A DNA stretch of 64,000 nt. It comes from Brachybacterium sp. EE-P12 (GTDB lineage: Bacteria; Actinomycetota; Actinomycetes; Actinomycetales; Dermabacteraceae). Location of the stretch: assembly GCF_003711805.1 (NCBI RefSeq), contig NZ_QXCP01000003.1:248001-312000 (forward strand). The letters run 5' to 3'. This document shows positions 8,630-16,832 of this stretch, one piece after another. The position numbers and the translations under genes are program-made. Position 1 is the stretch's first letter; each line of letters begins with the position of its first letter. The notes below the pieces were generated by a model that made no database searches, was not told where the DNA came from, and saw nothing but the letters and a program-made list of their open reading frames with translations.

Positions 8630-9349
8630 TCACCCGCGGTGGTAGAAGCCGGCGATGATCCCGGCGACCTCCTCGCCGACCACCTCCGCCAGAAGGGCGG
8701 GATCGGTGCGGCGCGGGTCGTACGGGGCGCGGGCGGGCGGCTCCTCCTCGTGCCCGCTCTCGCGGGGATCGTCCGTCGCGGGTGCCCGGTCCTGGGCGGG
8801 GTCCTCCTCGCCGGCTCCCTCGGCCGGGGCGACGAGGTCCTCGAGCGCGAGCCCGCGCAGCGTCAGCAGGTGCTGGGGGTGCTCGTCCACGGCCTCGACC
8901 AGCACGTACACGAGCGCCGAGACGTGCCGGCACGGCCCCGGCCAGTCCAGGCAGGAGCAGTCGTGGGAGAGCTCGGCGGCGTCTCGCGGCAGCAGCGAGA
9001 CCATCGAGGGGGCGAGCTCGGCCTCGATCTGCTCGGGATACCGGCCGGCCGCGAGCACGGCGGGCAGCTCGGGATGGGCGCGCGCGATGCGCAGGAACGC
9101 CTCCCGGTCCCCGGCGCGGAAGGCGGGCAGCTCGAACCTCGCCTGGTGCAGCTCGCCGCCCGGGTCCTGGACCGCGGCGCGGGCGGCGCCCGCCTCGACC
9201 TCGAGCCACTGCACGCGGCCGGCCCGCGCATCGGTGCGGCCGCGGCCGGCTCGGCCGGGGCCCAGCAGCCGCTCGGCCGCCTCGCGCAGCGCGACCGCCT
9301 GCCAGGCGGTGCCGATCGGTCCGCGCCGGGAGCGCAGGGAGATGCTCAT
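8630..9349 (-). CDS. SWIM zinc-finger protein, partner of the SNF2 ATPase
   Basis: A 239-residue protein with one SWIM zinc motif (C-x-C-x6-C-x-H, CSCLDWPGPCRH near residues 129-140), flanked by helices. The C-terminal third is acidic and Pro-rich. SWIM fingers bind DNA or protein. In many actinobacteria such a protein is encoded directly after an SNF2-type ATPase, as here, where the ATG overlaps the stop of the ATPase gene (ATGA). Coupling suggests a fixed complex acting on DNA. The molecular job is not established. Confidence 0.8.
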   Translation of the reverse strand: MSISLRSRRGPIGTAWQAVALREAAERLLGPGRAGRGRTDARAGRVQWLEVEAGAARAAVQDPGGELHQARFELPAFRAGDREAFLRIARAHPELPAVLAAGRYPEQIEAELAPSMVSLLPRDAAELSHDCSCLDWPGPCRHVSALVYVLVEAVDEHPQHLLTLRGLALEDLVAPAEGAGEEDPAQDRAPATDDPRESGHEEEPPARAPYDPRRTDPALLAEVVGEEVAGIIAGFYHRG

Positions 9350-12300
9350 CGGTCCTCCTCCTCGTCCAGGGAGAGCAGATCCAGCAGCCGGTCGTCGTCC
9401 AGCTGCGCGAGCCAGTCCTCGCCGTGGCCCACCGTGAGATCGGCGAGGGCCTGCTTGTCGGAGAGGACGGTGTCGATCTTCTCCTCGACCGTCCCGGCGC
9501 TGAGCAGGGTGTTCACGGTGACGTCGCGACGCTGGCCGATGCGGAAGGCGCGGTCGGTGGCCTGGTTCTCCACCGCCGGGTTCCACCAGCGGTCCAGGTG
9601 CACCACGTGGTTCGCGGCCGTGAGGGTCAGGCCCGTGCCGCCGGCGCGCAGGCTCAGCAGCATCATCCCGGGCCGGTCCCGCTGCTGCTGGAACTCCTCG
9701 ACCATCCGGTCGCGGTCCCGCTTGGAGACCCCGCCGTGCAGGAAGGGCACCGAGCCGAGGCCGTGCTCGGCGAAGCGCTCGGCCCAGTAGGGGACCAGCA
9801 GGTGCCCGAAGGTCGTGAACTGGGTGAACAGCAGCACCTTCTCGCCGCGCTCGAAGGCGGAGGCGAGCAGGTCGTCGACCAGCTCGAGCTTGCCCGAGCG
9901 GTGCCGGCCCTCGCGCACCAGCGGGGAGCCGTCGCCGAGATAGTGCGCGGGGTGGTTGCACACCTGCTTCAGCCGCGTGATCGCGGAGACGACCAGGGTG
10001 CGGCGCCGGGCCTGCTCGGCGCCGTCGATCTGGGCCATCAGCTCGTCCACGATCGCCTCGTACAGCCCGGCCTGCTCCGGGGTCAGGTTCACCACCCGGT
10101 GCAGCTCGATCTTCTCGGGCAGGTCCGCGATGATCGAGCGGTCCGTCTTCACGCGGCGCAGGATGAACGGCGAGGTCACCAGGCGCAGGCGGCTGATCGC
10201 CCCGCCGTGGCCCTCCTCCTCGATCGGGGTCGCGATCCGCTCCTGGAAGCTCGCGGCGCCGCCCAGCAGGCCCGGGTTCACCGCCTCCATCAGCGAGTGC
10301 AGGTCGCCGAGCCGGTTCTCGACGGGGGTGCCGGTCAGGGCGAGGCGGTGCGGGGCCTGCAGCGCCCGCGCGGCACGCGTGACCTGGGTGCCGGGGGTCT
10401 TCACGTGCTGCGCCTCGTCCAGCACCAGGCGGTGCCAGGGCACGGCCTGCAGCACCGGCAGGTCGCGTGCCAGCAGCGAGTAGGTGGTGATCACGAGATC
10501 CAGATCCGCGGCGCCGGCGACGAAGGACTCGTCCCGCACCCGGTCCCCGCCGTGGTGGACGTGCACCGAGAGACAGGGAGCGAATCTCTCGGCCTCCCGC
10601 TGCCAGGCCCCGACCACGGACATCGGGCACACCAGCAGCGTCGGGCCGACGGGGGCGGGCGGCACCTCCCGCCGTCCCGTCACGGGGGCGTCCGCGAGCC
10701 GTTCGAGGGGGATCCCCTCCCGCTCTCGGCACAGCAGCGCGAGGACCTGCATCGTCTTGCCGAGCCCCATGTCGTCGGCGAGGATCCCGCCGAGGGACTG
10801 CTCGTCCAGTGCCCACAGCCAGTTCAGGCCGTCGAGCTGGTAGGGCCGCAGCGTCGCCGCGAGCGTCTCCGGCTGCGGGTAGGGGTAGGGGCCCTCCGCG
10901 CCGGGCATCAGGCGGGCCAGGCCCCGGCTGCCGCCGGAGTGCAGGGCGGCGAGGCCGAAGTCGACGTCGGCCATGTCGGGGGAGAGGATCATCGAGAACA
11001 TCTCGATCCACGGCGCTCTTCCCTCGACCTCGGCCGGGACCGGCGCCGGGGGCGGCAGCTCGGGTGCGGCCGGACGCTCCGGGGCGCGGGGTGCGCGAGC
11101 GGCCGACGCCGCGGGCGCCTCGCCGTCCTCCCTGCCCGCGAGCCGGCGGTCGCGGGTGCGGCGGCTGAACGCGTCGAGGAAGCGCTCGGCGGCGCGGAGG
11201 GTGGTGGGGTCCAGGCGCACCCACTGGCCGCGCAGCTGCACCAGCTCGGCCTGCGCCTCGCGGATCCGCTCCATCTCCTCCTCGGTCAGCTCGGTGTCGC
11301 CCACGGCCACCCGCCAGCGGAAGGAGGCCATCGCCCCGAGCCCCACCCCGGAGCCCTTCCGCTCGCCGGGATCCTCCTCGACCTCCTGCGGGCGCAGCGT
11401 GGTGCGCTGGGCGGTCCAGTCCCGCGGCAGCAGCACCGTGACCCCGGCCTGCTCGAGCGCGGGGGTGTCCAGGGTGAGGAAGGCCGAGGCCTCCTGGGTG
11501 GTCAGCAGCCAGTCCACCCCGGTGTCGTCCACGGCCGCGCCGCGCACCGTCGGCGCGAGGCGCAGCACGGCGGCGGAGGCCTCGGCGGCGCCGGCCGCGG
11601 TGAGGTCTCCGACGGCGCGGAGATCCGCGACGGGGTGGACGGTCCCGTCGTCCTCCCGCAGGCAGGTCTGCAGCGGCCAGGCCGTCCCGACGGGCGGCTG
11701 GAACAGCCGCACCACCAGCTCGCTGTCGCCGGGGCCGAGCTTCACGCCGGGTCGTCCGGAGTCGACGAAGCCGTCGAAGGCGGTGGTGAGGCGGCGCTGG
11801 GTGGGCAGGTCCGCGCGCAGCTCGCCGTCGTCGGCCAGCGCCCACAGCACGCCCAGCGGGTCCGCGGCGGGCGGTGCGGCGCGGCGCAGGTGCTCGGCGA
11901 AGGCGGGACGGGCGTGGCCGTCCACGAGGGCGTGCAGCAGAGCGGGCGCCTCCGGCTCGGGGGCGCGCCACTGCAGGATCGGCCGCCCATAGCGCTCGGC
12001 GGCGCGCACTCGCAGGTGCCGGGCGGCGAGGAGCTCCTGGGCGCGCAGGTCCAGCACGCAGGCGGCCAGGAGGTTCGGCATCGCGATCAGCTGCTCGTCC
12101 AGCCGGGCGGCGGTCTCCTCGGCGAGCAGCTGCGCGAGCCGGTCCGGCAGCTCCTGGTCGAACCGGGCCTCGAGCAGGGCGGTCGCGGCGCCGACCAGGC
12201 CGGTCAGTCCCGTGCCGGACAGCGGCAGGGCGGGCATGCGCCGGTCCCCGTCCCGTCCCGGGACCCGCACGCGGTGGCGCAGCCGGTCCGGGGCGTCCGC

Positions 12301-12450
12301 GAGCGCCTCGGCGAGCGGGGGCGGGGCGTCCTCGCGCAGCGCGGTGAGGTCCTCGAGGGCGCGGGAGCGGCGGGGACCGGTCTGCTCGGCGACCCACAGC
12401 GCGGGGCCGAGGTCCTCGTCGACGACGAGGTGCAGGCGGCGATCGGGCAT
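9346..12450 (-). CDS. SNF2-family DNA-dependent ATPase with DUF3670-type N-terminus
   Basis: The 1034-residue protein has an N-terminal half ending in a SNF2-associated segment (FRWRVAVGDTELTEEEM..., like PF12419) and a C-terminal two-lobe motor: Walker A DDMGLGKTMQ near residue 560, DEAQH near 677, LTGTPVENRL, and the motif VI region TDRAFRIGQ near 970. It should translocate on double-stranded DNA using ATP, remodelling protein-DNA or polymerase complexes rather than unwinding DNA. It forms a two-gene unit with the SWIM protein. The ATG 12450 is supported by the frame starting at a normal hydrophobic beta-strand (RRLHLVV). Confidence 0.88.
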   Translation of the reverse strand: MPDRRLHLVVDEDLGPALWVAEQTGPRRSRALEDLTALREDAPPPLAEALADAPDRLRHRVRVPGRDGDRRMPALPLSGTGLTGLVGAATALLEARFDQELPDRLAQLLAEETAARLDEQLIAMPNLLAACVLDLRAQELLAARHLRVRAAERYGRPILQWRAPEPEAPALLHALVDGHARPAFAEHLRRAAPPAADPLGVLWALADDGELRADLPTQRRLTTAFDGFVDSGRPGVKLGPGDSELVVRLFQPPVGTAWPLQTCLREDDGTVHPVADLRAVGDLTAAGAAEASAAVLRLAPTVRGAAVDDTGVDWLLTTQEASAFLTLDTPALEQAGVTVLLPRDWTAQRTTLRPQEVEEDPGERKGSGVGLGAMASFRWRVAVGDTELTEEEMERIREAQAELVQLRGQWVRLDPTTLRAAERFLDAFSRRTRDRRLAGREDGEAPAASAARAPRAPERPAAPELPPPAPVPAEVEGRAPWIEMFSMILSPDMADVDFGLAALHSGGSRGLARLMPGAEGPYPYPQPETLAATLRPYQLDGLNWLWALDEQSLGGILADDMGLGKTMQVLALLCREREGIPLERLADAPVTGRREVPPAPVGPTLLVCPMSVVGAWQREAERFAPCLSVHVHHGGDRVRDESFVAGAADLDLVITTYSLLARDLPVLQAVPWHRLVLDEAQHVKTPGTQVTRAARALQAPHRLALTGTPVENRLGDLHSLMEAVNPGLLGGAASFQERIATPIEEEGHGGAISRLRLVTSPFILRRVKTDRSIIADLPEKIELHRVVNLTPEQAGLYEAIVDELMAQIDGAEQARRRTLVVSAITRLKQVCNHPAHYLGDGSPLVREGRHRSGKLELVDDLLASAFERGEKVLLFTQFTTFGHLLVPYWAERFAEHGLGSVPFLHGGVSKRDRDRMVEEFQQQRDRPGMMLLSLRAGGTGLTLTAANHVVHLDRWWNPAVENQATDRAFRIGQRRDVTVNTLLSAGTVEEKIDTVLSDKQALADLTVGHGEDWLAQLDDDRLLDLLSLDEEEDR

Positions 12451-12558
12451 GGGTCCCAGGTTAGGTGCAGGCGCCGACGCGCGAGGCGGGCGTCGACGGA
12501 CTGTGGACGACGGGACGGCGGAGGGCGGCGAGGGGGAGGGGAGGTCCGTCCCCGCTCG

Positions 12559-14229
12559 TCACAGCCCGTCGACGATCAGCGCGGTCGCATCCAGCCAGGC
12601 CGCCTTGGTCCGCTTCGAGACCCGGGCCCAGTCCAGGTGGGTGCCGTCGACGAACTGCTGCTCGTAGGGCACCTCGGTGACCGCTCGGGTGTGCGCCCCG
12701 AAGTGGGCGAGCAGCCGTGAGCGCAGGGTCGGGTCGAACTTCCCCTTCGAGGAGTGGGACAGGATCGTCACCGCATGGTCCACCTGCTCGCCCAGGCCCG
12801 TCGCCCGCAGCTCGTCGATCATCCACGCCGCGGCGTTGAAGGTGTCCTCGCGGACGGTCGAGATGATCACCAGCTGGTCGGCGCTGCGGACCGCGGCGAG
12901 CCAGTTCGAGGCGCGCACGTTGTTGCCGGTGTCGATCACCTTCAGGCGGTAGAAGCGCGAGAGCGCCTCGTTGAGCTCGGCGAAGGCCTCCGCGTCGATC
13001 AGCTCCGCCGAGCCCGGGTCCTCGTCGGAGGCGAGGATGTCGAAGCGCATCTCGCCCTGCGGGCGCACGTACGGGTCGAGGTCCGCGTTGCTCGTGGCGG
13101 GGGAGCGCAGCGTGTCGATGTCGTGGAGCAGGTCCACGGCCGTGCGGCGGTGCTCGGTGGGCAGCCCGCGCCAGCCGAGCGTGCCCCGGGTCTCGTTGTT
13201 GTCCCAGGCCAGAACGTTGCCGCCGCGGGTCACGCCGAGGGTCGCGGCGATCATCAGCGAGGCGGTGGTCTTGTGCGCGCCGCCCTTGAGGTTCACCACC
13301 GCGATGTTGCGCGGGCCCTCGAGGGGACGGTGGATCCGCTCCAGACGCTCGATGGCCAGGCGCTCCTTCTGCCCCGGTCCGGGGGAGATCACCCCGCCGG
13401 TCAGGCGCGTGATCAGCCCGGGCAGGCCGCGGGTGGCCTTGACCTTCTTGCGACGCGCCGTCGAGGACTGCAGGTCCTGGAGCGTGGGGCGCGAGTCGGC
13501 CGGCACGTCGGCGCGCGAGGGCAGCGGGCGCTTGTGCACCGTGGCAGCGGTCGCCTCGGGGGCAGGAGCCGCCGAGGGTGCCGACGGGGCCGACGGACCG
13601 GACTGTGCGGACGCGGCCGACGCAGCCGACGGAGCCGACGGCGCCGATGCGGCCGACGGCGCGGAGGAGGCGGAGCGGTCCGCGGCGGCGGGCGCGCCCG
13701 GGGCGAGGCTCGCCCCGCCCTGCGCCGCCGCGCCGTCGCGCACCGCATCGGCCGAGGTCTGCGGCGCGTACGAGAAGGTGGGGACGACGGCGTGCTCGCC
13801 GGTCGCGGCGGAGAGCACGTCCGTCGAGTCCGACCCCGAGCTCGGCGCGGCCGCCGCCCGTCGGCGGCGCGCACGGAGCGGACGGGCGGAGGAGCCCGCA
13901 CCGCCCGTCGCGTCGACCGCGGGGTGCTCCTCGACCGCCGCGTGGGACGGCGCGATCAGCGGCTCGTCGGGATCCGGCCCGTGCAGCGGGCGGGAGTCCG
14001 GCTCACGCGGGGTGATCCTGCCCGAGGGCTCCACGCGCAGGTGGTGGCGCACGTCGGGCTCGACGATCACCACGTCGAGCTCCTGGTCGCCGCTCTTGGC
14101 GGAGGTGATGAAGACCTGCTTGACCCGGTCCCGGATCTCGGGGAGGTCGGCTCCGGCCACCTCGACGGACTCGTCGGCCAGGTGCACCGTGGCAGTGGTC
14201 TCGGAGGTGATGCGCGCCTGCGCGATCAT
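12559..14229 (-). CDS. MinD/ParA-like ATPase with atypical Walker A
   Basis: A 556-residue protein with three parts: an N-terminal ~80-residue domain, an Ala/Ser/Pro-rich linker (about residues 90-240) and a C-terminal MinD/ParA domain. The deviant Walker A reads KGGAHKTT (near residue 313), where KGGxGKTT is usual, so His replaces the conserved Gly. The signature lysine and KTT are kept. Members polymerise or oscillate on membrane or DNA and position cell machinery. A basic stretch (RRKKVK) precedes the domain. GGAAGGGAAGA upstream of the ATG supports the start. The linker DNA is a run of GCC GAC GGC-like triplet repeats on the plus strand. Confidence 0.8.
   Translation of the reverse strand: MIAQARITSETTATVHLADESVEVAGADLPEIRDRVKQVFITSAKSGDQELDVVIVEPDVRHHLRVEPSGRITPREPDSRPLHGPDPDEPLIAPSHAAVEEHPAVDATGGAGSSARPLRARRRRAAAAPSSGSDSTDVLSAATGEHAVVPTFSYAPQTSADAVRDGAAAQGGASLAPGAPAAADRSASSAPSAASAPSAPSAASAASAQSGPSAPSAPSAAPAPEATAATVHKRPLPSRADVPADSRPTLQDLQSSTARRKKVKATRGLPGLITRLTGGVISPGPGQKERLAIERLERIHRPLEGPRNIAVVNLKGGAHKTTASLMIAATLGVTRGGNVLAWDNNETRGTLGWRGLPTEHRRTAVDLLHDIDTLRSPATSNADLDPYVRPQGEMRFDILASDEDPGSAELIDAEAFAELNEALSRFYRLKVIDTGNNVRASNWLAAVRSADQLVIISTVREDTFNAAAWMIDELRATGLGEQVDHAVTILSHSSKGKFDPTLRSRLLAHFGAHTRAVTEVPYEQQFVDGTHLDWARVSKRTKAAWLDATALIVDGL
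13557..13681. repeat. imperfect GC-rich tandem repeat in the MinD-like linker
   Basis: On the plus strand about ten near-copies of a 9-12-base unit (gccgacggc/gccgacgca types) occur in a row. On the coding strand they give Ser-Ala-Pro repeats. Length variation between strains is likely in such a tract. Confidence 0.6.
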
Positions 14230-14333
14230 CTGGTCTTCCCTTCCGTGCTGAGCGCCGACGGAGCGGGGCCCGCGGCAGAGTTCGGGACCACTCTACGGGC
14301 GCTCGGCGCCCCGTCCGCGCCTACAGTGGCACC

Positions 14334-15080
14334 GTGCACATCACCCTGCTCAGCGACCCGGCCGTGCCCGGCGCGGACGAGGACGCGGCCGGGGTGCTGG
14401 GCGAGGTGGCGGTGGTGCTCGACGGCGCCGGGGTGCCCGCACGGTTCCGCCACGGCTGCCACCACTCGGTCGCCTGGTACTCGCACGCCCTCGCGGCCCG
14501 CCTGCTGGTCGCCGCCCAGGACAGCTCCCTCGCCCTGACCGGGGCGCTCGCCCGCGCGATCGACGAGGTGCGGGTCCTGCACGAGGACGAGTGCGACCTC
14601 TCCGCCGGCGGCCCCTCCGCCACAGTGGCCATGGTGCGCCGCGCCGGGCAGGACCTCGAGCACCTGGTGCTGTGCGACGCGTCCCTCCTCCTGGAGCGAC
14701 GGGACGGTCGTGTCACGAGGATCACCGACCGGCGGATCGAGGACGTGGTGCGGCAGGAGCGGGGCGCCGAGGCGATCGAGGCGCGGCGCAACGCCCCGGG
14801 AGGGTTCTGGGTCGCCCGCCACGAGCCGGAGGCCGCCGGCGAGGCGCTCGCAGGCCGCACCCCGCTCGCTGATCTCTCCGCGGTGCACCTGGTCAGCGAC
14901 GGGATCACGCGCGCCGTGGAGCTGCTGGGACTGCACGACGACGCGTCCCTCGCCCGCGCGCTCTCCGAGGATCCGGGCCCGGTGCTGGCCGGGATCCGGC
15001 GCGCGGAGACGGCGCTGGCGGGGGAGAGGGCGCCGCGGAAGCGGCACGACGACGCGACCGTCCTCTCCTGGCGGCTGTGA
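14334..15080 (+). CDS. PP2C-like phosphatase-domain protein
   Basis: A 248-residue protein with the Asp motifs of the PP2C fold in order: VVLDGAG near residue 29, LVSDGITR near residue 188 and HDDATVL close to the C-terminus. Sequence between them is divergent. If active it would be a metal-dependent Ser/Thr phosphatase, a natural antagonist for the kinase at 5.7 kb, but nothing in the sequence links them directly. GTG 14334 is used because TACAGT lies seven bases upstream, fitting a leaderless mRNA. It is divergent from the MinD-like gene. Confidence 0.6.
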   Translation: MHITLLSDPAVPGADEDAAGVLGEVAVVLDGAGVPARFRHGCHHSVAWYSHALAARLLVAAQDSSLALTGALARAIDEVRVLHEDECDLSAGGPSATVAMVRRAGQDLEHLVLCDASLLLERRDGRVTRITDRRIEDVVRQERGAEAIEARRNAPGGFWVARHEPEAAGEALAGRTPLADLSAVHLVSDGITRAVELLGLHDDASLARALSEDPGPVLAGIRRAETALAGERAPRKRHDDATVLSWRL

Positions 15081-15299
15081 CGGAGCTGGGAGATCGGTGC
15101 GTGCACGGTGACAGCGCCGGGCGCCGCGCGGGCCCGCTCGAGCTCTCGTGGAGCTCCGCCGCGCCGTCGGGACGGCTGCGGAAGTACCCTCCGACCGTGA
15201 GACTTGACGGTCCCATGGGGTGAGCTCGACCGAACCTCGACACAGTGAGGTGACTGAACTTCCTGCATGTCACCTGCAAGAACGACGCGTCGCGCCTCG

Positions 15300-15328
15300 T
15301 TTACAGACGGCGGCGGAGCGCCTAGACT
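15300..15328 (+). promoter_or_regulatory. sigma-70-type promoter TTTACA-17-TAGACT
   Basis: TTTACA (15300-15305) and TAGACT (15323-15328) are separated by exactly 17 bases. No protein-coding frame begins downstream, so it probably drives an untranslated RNA. The start would fall near 15335. Confidence 0.55.
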
Positions 15329-15330
15329 CG

Positions 15331-15383
15331 GTGTCACGACGTCGTCGGGAGACGTGTAGCTCCCCCATCGGGGGACGTGACAC
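15331..15383 (+). repeat. 8-bp inverted repeat enclosing a C5/G5 hairpin
   Basis: GTGTCACG (15331-15338) and CGTGACAC (15376-15383) are exact reverse complements. Inside lies TCCCCC-atc-GGGGGA (15361-15375). It is either a folded 5' end of an RNA or an operator at the start site of the promoter just upstream. Confidence 0.5.
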
Positions 15384-15412
15384 GGAGAACGTGCGAGGTC
15401 GGTCTTGCGGGG

Positions 15413-15441
15413 ATGAAACCTCCGCGTTCGGCTGGTAGTGT
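15413..15441 (+). promoter_or_regulatory. candidate promoter for the C-loop small RNA
   Basis: ATGAAA (15413-15418) and TAGTGT (15436-15441) are spaced by 17 bases and would start transcription near 15448. An 8-bp inverted repeat, GTCTTGCG (15402-15409) with CGCAAGAC (15451-15458), brackets the promoter and may be an operator. Confidence 0.4.
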
Positions 15442-15447
15442 TCCGAG

Positions 15448-15575
15448 CGTCGCAAGACATTGAAAATTTGAGAGATGTGCCGTTCCCCAAGACCCCCCTC
15501 ATGGGGAGCGGCCGGACGGGCACAGATGCCAGGTTCCCCCACCTGTGGCAGCCCGTCCAGCCTGTTCGCCCGCAC
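15448..15575 (+). ncRNA. 6C-like small RNA candidate with two C-loop hairpins
   Basis: Two adjacent hairpins carry C-rich loops. Hairpin 1 (15480-15511) pairs CCGTTCCCC with GGGGAGCGG and displays six C in its loop. Hairpin 2 (15514-15558) pairs GGACGGGC with GCCCGTCC, then TGCC/GGCA and AGGT/ACCT, and displays TCCCCC. Actinobacterial 6C RNA is defined by two neighbouring stem-loops with runs of about six C, which in mycobacteria pair with G-rich ribosome binding sites. The ends are estimated from the promoter and the last stem. No T-rich terminator tail is seen. Confidence 0.55.
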
Positions 15576-15670
15576 CCACCCCTGACGGACGACAGGCCTG
15601 ACGAGCGGTCCGTGAGCCCCCGACACTGTCGGTTGAGCGCTCCGGGCCGCTCGTCGCATTTCCGGCCGGG

Positions 15671-16435
15671 TCAGGACCCGAGGATGGCGACGTCGCTGCC
15701 CGGATCCAGGCGGTAGCCCGCCCCGCGCACCGTGGAGATCAGACGGCGGTAGCGGCCGAGCTTCGTGCGCACGCGGCGCACGTGCACGTCGACCGTGCGC
15801 TCGCCGGTGTCCTCGGGCGCCTCGGCCCAGACCGTCTCCATGAGCTCGGTGCGGGAGATCGTGCGACGCGAGTCGCGGGCCAGCTGGGCCAGCAGCTCGA
15901 ACTCCTTGTGGGTGAAGTCCACGTCCTGCCCGTCGATCCGCACCCGGCGGCCGAACAGGTCGATGACCAGCGAGTCCTCAGGGGCGAGGGAGGGGCTGGA
16001 GGGGCTCACCGCGGTCGCCTGCAGCTGGCGGCGGCGGGCCGCCTCCGCGTCCCGGCGGGCCGGGGCGTTCGGGGAGACGATCCCCTTGCGGCGGGGTCGC
16101 AGCGGGCTCACGGCCGCGGCGCCCTGGGTGCGGGGCGGCAGCGTGCGGGCGGTGCCGCGGCCGGTCGCGGCGAAAGTGCGGGGGCTGTCCACCGAGACGC
16201 TGGTGCGGCCGTCGCGGGCGGCGACCAGGCGCTGCGCGCGGGTGCGCAGCTCGTCGGCGATGACCGCGGCCTCGACGTCGCCGGTCCCGGCGGGCAGGGT
16301 CACGGAGACGGTGATGGTGACGGCGTCCTCGGTGGGGACGGGGCGCGAGGCGGTCCCGCCCACCCGGTGCAGGCGGGGGGAGGTGCGGACGGCGGTCGCG
16401 TCGGCGGTGGTGGGGCGATCCAGGGCGATGGTCAT
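15671..16435 (-). CDS. winged-helix (OmpR/PhoB-type) DNA-binding protein without receiver domain
   Basis: The 254-residue protein ends in a PhoB-type winged helix (about residues 155-250): FTHKEFELLAQL, the recognition helix region RTVDVHVRRVRTKLG and the wing STVRGAGYRLDPG. The N-terminal part has a short beta-rich domain (VTITVSVTLP...) and a basic, unstructured linker, with no phospho-receiver, so activity cannot be set by a cognate kinase in the usual way. GGAGAA eight bases before the ATG supports the start at 16435. A methionine-rich mini-ORF and a strong hairpin lie upstream on the same strand. Confidence 0.78.
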   Translation of the reverse strand: MTIALDRPTTADATAVRTSPRLHRVGGTASRPVPTEDAVTITVSVTLPAGTGDVEAAVIADELRTRAQRLVAARDGRTSVSVDSPRTFAATGRGTARTLPPRTQGAAAVSPLRPRRKGIVSPNAPARRDAEAARRRQLQATAVSPSSPSLAPEDSLVIDLFGRRVRIDGQDVDFTHKEFELLAQLARDSRRTISRTELMETVWAEAPEDTGERTVDVHVRRVRTKLGRYRRLISTVRGAGYRLDPGSDVAILGS

Positions 16436-16605
16436 GATGCGAGTTCTCCGAGGTGCGGCGCATTCAGCGCGGCGGGCGGTGGACCCGGGATCCCTGGCTG
16501 ATCGACGCCTGCGGCGGATCTGTGAGGGGCGTGCTCCCGGTGGCACCTGGAGCCCGCGCCCTCCGGCCGGCTCCTGTCAGCCGATCTCGGAGAGGTCGTG
16601 AGCGC

Positions 16606-16719
16606 TCAGAGGCTCGGCTGACGATGCATCATCGGCATCATCATCATGAACATCATCGCGCGCATGGCGGAGCGGACCACCCGGGGGGCGGTCTCGCGGT
16701 GCGCGGCGATCGAGGTCAT
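16606..16719 (-). CDS. candidate methionine-rich 37-residue peptide
   Basis: Frame ATG to TGA giving 37 residues, ten of them methionine, clustered in MRAMMFMMMMPMMHRQ, after a basic N-terminal half. It lies between upp and the winged-helix gene on the same strand, directly behind a 13-bp hairpin. It may be a regulatory leader peptide or a small metal- or membrane-binding peptide. On the opposite strand the same triplets read as histidine (ATG/CAT), so an accidental repeat cannot be excluded. No strong ribosome binding site is seen. Confidence 0.4.
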   Translation of the reverse strand: MTSIAAHRETAPRVVRSAMRAMMFMMMMPMMHRQPSL

Positions 16720-16728
16720 GGGTACGAG

Positions 16729-16785
16729 GATGCCCCGTCCCCTTCCGGAGGGCAAGCGAGTGTTCACATTCCGGGACGGGGCATC
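16729..16785 (-). promoter_or_regulatory. 13-bp perfect hairpin before the Met-rich ORF
   Basis: GATGCCCCGTCCC (16729-16741) and GGGACGGGGCATC (16773-16785) pair perfectly around a 31-base loop. It ends ten bases before the Met-rich ATG on the minus strand and 48 bases after the upp stop. It may be an upp terminator without a U-tract, or a leader structure for the downstream ORFs. Confidence 0.55.
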
Positions 16786-16832
16786 GAGGCCTGTTCCCGC
16801 GCCGCTGCGGCCCCTCGACGGTGGATCAGGGC

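Larger units (their letters stand above)
15081..15670. other. 590-base gene-free region
   Basis: No frame here has coding character. GC at third positions is not biased in any frame and the short frames are shadows of one another. The region contains the two promoter-like elements, the paired inverted repeats and the C-loop hairpins listed separately. The first ~200 bases after the PP2C-like gene show nothing clear. Confidence 0.6.

Noticed and set aside
8782-12720. A 1312-codon plus-strand open frame over the SNF2/SWIM genes
   Set aside because: It is antisense to genes with clear motifs, has Arg/Gly/Gln-rich composition without any domain, and arises because high-GC codons rarely give stops on the other strand.
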